From Thermoprotei archaeon (GTDB taxonomy: Archaea; Thermoproteota; Nitrososphaeria; Geothermarchaeales; JDFR-13): a stretch of DNA of 34,956 nt. The translations under genes were made by a program, and so were the position numbers. The notes beneath the pieces were generated by a model. That model was not told where the DNA came from. It made no database searches and saw only the letters and a list, made by a program, of their open reading frames with translations. Of the stretch, positions 30,880 through 34,956 are shown one piece after another. Location of the stretch: the NCBI GenBank assembly GCA_011043415.1, contig DQXH01000056.1:1-34956 (forward strand), written 5' to 3'. Numbering within the stretch: the stretch's first letter is position 1; every line of letters begins with the position of its first letter.

Positions 30880-31275
30880 GTGAGGAGAAGGGGGATATCG
30901 CATTTCCTTCAAGTCGTTATAATGGTTGCACTAGTAACTACGTTAGGACTTATGTTATACAGCGGGTCTTTAGATCTATTATCTGGATGGAGCAAGTCTA
31001 AACAGATAATCCTACAGTCAGTCTATAGAATAGGCTCCGATGCATATTTGGTAATTAAAAATATAGGGACCAGCACCGTAAATGTCTCAGGTGTATCACT
31101 ATATTCCTCTGGGACGTTATTAGGAAGCAATAATACTAGTATATTGATAGAGCCGGGTAAAGCTAAGGAAGTTAAAGTAACGCTAAATAATAATTTCAAC
31201 CCCGACTCGACCGTAGATGTCATAGTAAAACTGGATGATGGATCCGTATTCAAGTTTAGAACGGTGGTCGAATGA
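30880..31275 (+). CDS. Archaeal type IV pilin-like protein
   Basis: The track starts at 30868, but GGTGAT at 30870-30875 is a ribosome binding site for the GTG at 30880, giving MRRRG followed by ISHFLQVVIMVALVTTLGLML. This is a class III signal with cleavage after Gly and a hydrophobic filament helix. About 100 beta-strand residues with a CARDB-like look follow (VIKNIGTSTVNVSGVSLY, VTLNNNFNPDSTVDVIVKL), as in archaeal pilins and adhesins of the DUF4352/flagellin-like set. It overlaps the next gene in ATGA and opens a four-gene operon with an ATPase at its end. Confidence 0.75.
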   Translation: MRRRGISHFLQVVIMVALVTTLGLMLYSGSLDLLSGWSKSKQIILQSVYRIGSDAYLVIKNIGTSTVNVSGVSLYSSGTLLGSNNTSILIEPGKAKEVKVTLNNNFNPDSTVDVIVKLDDGSVFKFRTVVE

Positions 31276-31694
31276 TCATAAGGTTCTCAGAGTACGTTTC
31301 CCAAACCCTACTTATTTTTATAACTCTATCTATGGCTACATTACTATACGCATATTATTTCCAACCATTATCTAGTCAATACATCGAGTATGGTAGTATA
31401 GTAAATCGGAGGAGGCTTAATCTCCAGTACTCTAAAATCTCAGTAATATACAGAGGGGTGAACGAACTTATATTCTACTATTATGGTGTTGAAGACATGT
31501 TTCCTAGAAAAATATATTTAGAGAATTATGGATTTTATAATAATTCTATACAGATTTTAAAAAATGGATCCTGGACTGAATCCGAGTTTATACCTCCTAA
31601 AACTTTCTTCAAACTCACTGGTATACCATCATCCAATATCACAAAAGTGTATTTTAAACTAGATTATAGCGTGGTGATCGTAGATGCTAGCTAG
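31272..31694 (+). CDS. Membrane-anchored exported protein of the pilus-type operon
   Basis: 140 residues with an N-terminal hydrophobic segment (TLLIFITLSMATLLYAYYF) and about 105 exported-type residues rich in Tyr and Asn, with sequons such as NNS and NIT. No basic-Gly prepilin site is evident, so it may be a simple signal-anchored subunit or a minor pilin with an atypical leader. It starts in an ATGA overlap with the pilin and overlaps the next gene by 11 bases. Confidence 0.6.
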   Translation: MIIRFSEYVSQTLLIFITLSMATLLYAYYFQPLSSQYIEYGSIVNRRRLNLQYSKISVIYRGVNELIFYYYGVEDMFPRKIYLENYGFYNNSIQILKNGSWTESEFIPPKTFFKLTGIPSSNITKVYFKLDYSVVIVDAS

Positions 31695-33933
31695 AAAAGG
31701 TTTATCAAATATATTCAGTGCAGCCATCGTATTTGCATTGGTATCTATCCTGCTTAGTGCTATCATATATTATCTTGATATGAAATCCAGAGAAATAGAG
31801 TATATCGGAGAGAATTTTAGGGATGAGATTATTAGAGAATCTGAATCCCTTAAAGTAAGGTATTCAAATGGTTTAGTTATAATCGGTAATGAAGGAGATA
31901 GGAATGTATTGATCGAGGGGATATTCCTCGGATCTGGCGGTAGACTCGATTTTATTAATATATCTAAGGAGGTTTCACCAGGAGAATCTCTCGAGATAGA
32001 GATTGGTAACAGCTACAGTAGAAATGAGATATATGTAGTAACTTCAAGAGGACGTGTATTTACACCGTTGAATGACGAGCCTGATACTAATTCAAATGGT
32101 GAAATTGTAATCAAGTCATTTAATAACTCAGTCTCAATATCTAGGTTGATTAATCCAGGAACTTCATACCTAGTAGGTAAGTATCTGCCGATAAATATTC
32201 TATATTTAAATGATACGGGTAAAGTATATTATGAAATCGATATTATAAATACTACGATAATCTATGGTGGAGGCTACCCACTATATGTATCTAAGGATGG
32301 GCGGATAATATTATCTAAACACGCCGTATACCAAGATTTCAATAGACTATACTACTATGACGGACCCTATAATCTACAGCCTCTATATATAGGATATAAC
32401 TATTTAGCCTTCATATCCCCAGGTAGAGGAGTATATTTAGTATACAATGGTAGTCTAACTCACCTCGGTAATATAAGCCATAACATGGTGTCTTCAGATT
32501 ATCTATATAGTATATCGCTTGTAGGGATGTATAATGGCAGGTACTTATATAAGGTTAAAGTATATGACGAATACTTTAATCACAGAGTTCTATATATAAA
32601 TCTAGATCTAGGACTTGACGGCTTTAGATTAGTCTTAAATGACAGTGGCTATCCTAAGAGAGTATTAGGATGGATTAAAGTATATAAAGGTGTAAATGGC
32701 TTTTCTCATATATATAACGTAAGTATCCCGCTGGATCTTATAGGATATTATAAAGATGGTAATCCCATATATGCCCGGGTGAAGGGAGTACTACTAACCA
32801 TCTTTAATGATTCAGATGAAGATATGAATTATTTCAATATTTCCGGGCCTTTATACGAAGAGTCTGGAGTTAGAAAGATGATATGGGGGATTGTAAACAA
32901 GTCCATAAACGGATTTTATGAAGACTCAAGTAAAACTACATTATCATATGTAGATGTATTTGGGGATAGGAATTTAGTTAGCCAGATGATACGTTTCAGG
33001 TCTGGATATAAATGCTATGGAAGTTTATATGACCGCGTAACTATTAGATTAGCTGTAAAATACATCTTTAAGCCATTAGGATCATACTTAATTATAAGCT
33101 CTAAATTTACATATGAACAGCATCCCATCTCTATAAGGGGTAGGTATAACCAATCTATAAGGATAGTATATTTCGATGGAATAAGATCGGCTGAATTATA
33201 TACTTTTAACGAGACAACCGGATACGTATACACATTCTATATGAATTTCATTTCAGGCGGGTTCGTAATACCACTTGAGATAGGTATTGAAAAAGCTTAT
33301 AGCATGATATCATTTTCAGTATTCAAAACATTAAACTACACTGGATTATACTCTTCTGAAGAAGGTTTCATTATATATAAACCAAAATTCTTAACGCATA
33401 TAAAAATACCAATTAACGATAGTATAGATTCCATCCAAATAGAGGTTTATAACTATACCTATATCAAGCCGATAAACCCTAATAGCATATATGATGACTA
33501 TATAGCAATATCTGTGTTCTCAGTGTCTAATGATATATTATCAATGATATCTAGAGAGCTATACACTGCTGATATACCAACCGATTACTCAATGGGCTTC
33601 CTTCCAAACTATATAATCGTAAATTCGCATTACCATCATACACCGGTTTTCCTAGGCTGGTCATATGCATTTCCATATAGTTATATAGATGAAGACTTGA
33701 TTGATACAGAGATATATTATGTTACAAATAGATCGTTTTCGGATCTGTATCACCTAATCAAGTCTATAGGGGTCTGGATATATAGAATGGACGTGGAATC
33801 ACCGTATCTAGTTAAGGCTGATTTAACTAATGTACCATACGATTCTATCCTAATACCTACATCAAAATACATTATAATATTCGATCCATCTGGGAGAGAC
33901 GTCCTCGTAATCATATCTAAACTAACTATCTAG
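31684..33933 (+). CDS. Large pilin-like surface protein / adhesin
   Basis: A 749-residue protein whose N-terminus MLARKG followed by LSNIFSAAIVFALVSILLSAI is a class III prepilin signal (cleavage after Gly) with a filament helix. The remaining about 700 residues are beta-rich, very rich in Tyr, Ser and Asn, and carry many N-x-S/T sequons, as in glycosylated extracellular proteins. An early NGLVIIGNEGDRNVLIEGIF segment resembles a small immunoglobulin-like repeat. No known adhesin domain is recognised. A pilin of this size would be the tip or side adhesin of the filament. It is followed after 10 bases by the ATPase gene. Confidence 0.7.
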   Translation: MLARKGLSNIFSAAIVFALVSILLSAIIYYLDMKSREIEYIGENFRDEIIRESESLKVRYSNGLVIIGNEGDRNVLIEGIFLGSGGRLDFINISKEVSPGESLEIEIGNSYSRNEIYVVTSRGRVFTPLNDEPDTNSNGEIVIKSFNNSVSISRLINPGTSYLVGKYLPINILYLNDTGKVYYEIDIINTTIIYGGGYPLYVSKDGRIILSKHAVYQDFNRLYYYDGPYNLQPLYIGYNYLAFISPGRGVYLVYNGSLTHLGNISHNMVSSDYLYSISLVGMYNGRYLYKVKVYDEYFNHRVLYINLDLGLDGFRLVLNDSGYPKRVLGWIKVYKGVNGFSHIYNVSIPLDLIGYYKDGNPIYARVKGVLLTIFNDSDEDMNYFNISGPLYEESGVRKMIWGIVNKSINGFYEDSSKTTLSYVDVFGDRNLVSQMIRFRSGYKCYGSLYDRVTIRLAVKYIFKPLGSYLIISSKFTYEQHPISIRGRYNQSIRIVYFDGIRSAELYTFNETTGYVYTFYMNFISGGFVIPLEIGIEKAYSMISFSVFKTLNYTGLYSSEEGFIIYKPKFLTHIKIPINDSIDSIQIEVYNYTYIKPINPNSIYDDYIAISVFSVSNDILSMISRELYTADIPTDYSMGFLPNYIIVNSHYHHTPVFLGWSYAFPYSYIDEDLIDTEIYYVTNRSFSDLYHLIKSIGVWIYRMDVESPYLVKADLTNVPYDSILIPTSKYIIIFDPSGRDVLVIISKLTI

Positions 33934-33943
33934 GTGTTAGATC

Positions 33944-34956
33944 ATGTCTTCAGATGAGATAATAGATGGTTACAGGGTGTCTTCCGTATTTAAATTACCG
34001 AATGGCAAGGAATACAATATATCATTTAATATCACGATAAGGAGGGTATCGGATGAATATAGGTATATAGTGGATGAAGTGTATGATGCTAAATTAATTA
34101 ATAAGGCTCGTGAGTTGATCGACAATATAATTTATACAATGACATATAATGACCAGTTCTTTGAAGATCCGGTTAAGTATATTCTTGATTCGCTAGATAA
34201 ACAGTATACTAGGGGTAGGGATAAGGTTTTTTACCAGAATATCAGGAAAGTCATTGAATATGTAATTATAAGGGATGTGATTGGATATAGGGAGATCACT
34301 CCACTACTATCTGACCCAGATATTGAGGACCTATCCTTATCCGCTCCAAATACCTATGTATTAGTATGGCACAAGAGATATAACAACCAGGGCTGGATGA
34401 AGACAAATATATTTCTAAATGACTCGGAGGTAAAGAAAATTATAAATAAATTGGCGTTTAGATCAGGTAAAAGCATTAATATGCTGAGTCCAGTACTAGA
34501 GGGGGTCTTGCCAGAGAACTATAGGGTTGTAGCTACTTGGTTGAATGAGGTTTCGCCACGTGGAAGTAGTTTTACAATAAGAAAGTATAAATCCAGGCCA
34601 TATACACTGACGGAACTGGTCTCATCGGGGGTACTACCTTCATACGTTGCAGCCTATCTATGGGTATTAGTTGATAGAAAGAAGTTTATCATGATAATAG
34701 GTCCATCTGGTGTAGGTAAGACTACGTTATTAAACTCCCTGTTACTATTGATACCGACATCAAAGAGGATTATAACCATTGAGGAGATCCCGGAGGTATA
34801 TCTACGTAATCATATAGGGTGGAAGCCGCTTACTACCAGATGGGATAAGGATACCTTAGACGAGATATTAAATCTACTTAAATACTCTTTGAGGGAGAGG
34901 GCTGACTACATTATATTAGGTGAGAGTAGGGGTTTAGAGGCTAGATTAGTATTTCA
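33944..34956 (+). CDS. TadA/GspE-type secretion ATPase, 3' truncated by window edge
   Basis: Not in the ORF track because it has no stop before the window end. From ATG 33944, 337 complete codons are open, with no internal stop. Features are the N-terminal region (FEDPVKYILDSLDK), the N2 domain (LSDPDIEDLSLSAPNTYVLV), then the Arg-rich GSSFTIRKYKSRP, Walker A GPSGVGKTT, an Asp-box-like ITIEEIPEVYL and Walker B DYIILGES. These define a CpaF/TadA/archaeal GspE ATPase. It closes the visible operon behind three exported pilin-type proteins, as in archaeal type IV pilus loci, where a membrane platform gene would be expected next. The His box and C-terminus lie outside. Confidence 0.9.
   Translation, partial: MSSDEIIDGYRVSSVFKLPNGKEYNISFNITIRRVSDEYRYIVDEVYDAKLINKARELIDNIIYTMTYNDQFFEDPVKYILDSLDKQYTRGRDKVFYQNIRKVIEYVIIRDVIGYREITPLLSDPDIEDLSLSAPNTYVLVWHKRYNNQGWMKTNIFLNDSEVKKIINKLAFRSGKSINMLSPVLEGVLPENYRVVATWLNEVSPRGSSFTIRKYKSRPYTLTELVSSGVLPSYVAAYLWVLVDRKKFIMIIGPSGVGKTTLLNSLLLLIPTSKRIITIEEIPEVYLRNHIGWKPLTTRWDKDTLDEILNLLKYSLRERADYIILGESRGLEARLVF

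Noticed and set aside
1-34956. CRISPR arrays, insertion sequences, integrases and replication origin
   Set aside because: No regularly spaced repeats, transposase or integrase motifs, terminal inverted repeats, or cdc6/orc1 gene were seen.

Overview
The window looks like a chromosomal stretch of an AT-rich archaeon of the TACK group (Thermoproteota or a close relative), probably a thermophile. The evidence is an ESCRT-III/Vps4-type division pair (cdvB, cdvC), ribosomal proteins L38e and L40e, an SmAP3-type Sm protein, a TFB paralogue, the bifunctional FBP aldolase/phosphatase, archaeal triosephosphate isomerase, archaeal tRNAs without encoded CCA, heavy AGA/AGG/ATA codon use and GGTGA-type ribosome binding sites. 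A histone gene is also present. The genus cannot be fixed from the sequence alone.

Layout. 1-6.7 kb: cdvB (3' end) and cdvC, aspS, an Lrp/AsnC-like regulator, a sucC-sucD-rpl40e operon, and a decayed methyltransferase gene next to tRNA-Val. 6.8-7.4 kb: fap7-type adenylate kinase. 7.4-12.7 kb: a divergent cell-surface or DNA-transfer locus. Its minus arm encodes a TadA/GspE-type ATPase, two overlapping small membrane proteins that look like TadB/TadC halves, a 60-residue Flp-like pilin with its own promoter, and a HerA/VirB4-type (CedB-like) ATPase. Its plus arm encodes five tiny overlapping membrane or pseudopilin-like proteins. One 47-bp promoter region lies between the arms. A divergent TFB lacking a recognisable B-reader abuts the plus arm tail to tail. 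13.7-21.2 kb: dense housekeeping genes (SmAP3, PAC2 protein, beta-CASP nuclease, archaemetzincin, L38e, TsaC, THUMP protein, Cgi121-like protein, phosphoribosyltransferase, SerK-like protein, TatD, histone). 21.3-29.6 kb: tRNA-Glu, FBP aldolase/phosphatase, a GNAT plus N-acylamino-acid-racemase/OSBS pair, TPI, a second decayed methyltransferase, tRNA-Arg next to argS, a solitary m5C DNA methyltransferase and a COG4080-like protein. 29.7-35 kb: DUF763 protein, then a second pilus-type operon (pilin, small membrane protein, 749-residue pilin-like surface protein, TadA/GspE-type ATPase cut by the right edge).

Two box C/D guide sRNAs, absent from the ORF track, can be read directly at 20119-20176 (minus) and 29644-29701 (plus). 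Each carries a compensatory change in one kink-turn: AUGAUUA opposite AUGA, giving U-A in place of the usual G-C pair. This strongly supports both calls.

The most unusual content is the two pilus/secretion-type loci, especially the left one, which joins a Tad-like assembly set to a CedB/HerA-like ATPase next to an atypical TFB. That arrangement recalls the TFB3-controlled ups/ced systems of Sulfolobales, but the gene set differs. No CRISPR array, insertion sequence or replication origin was recognised.
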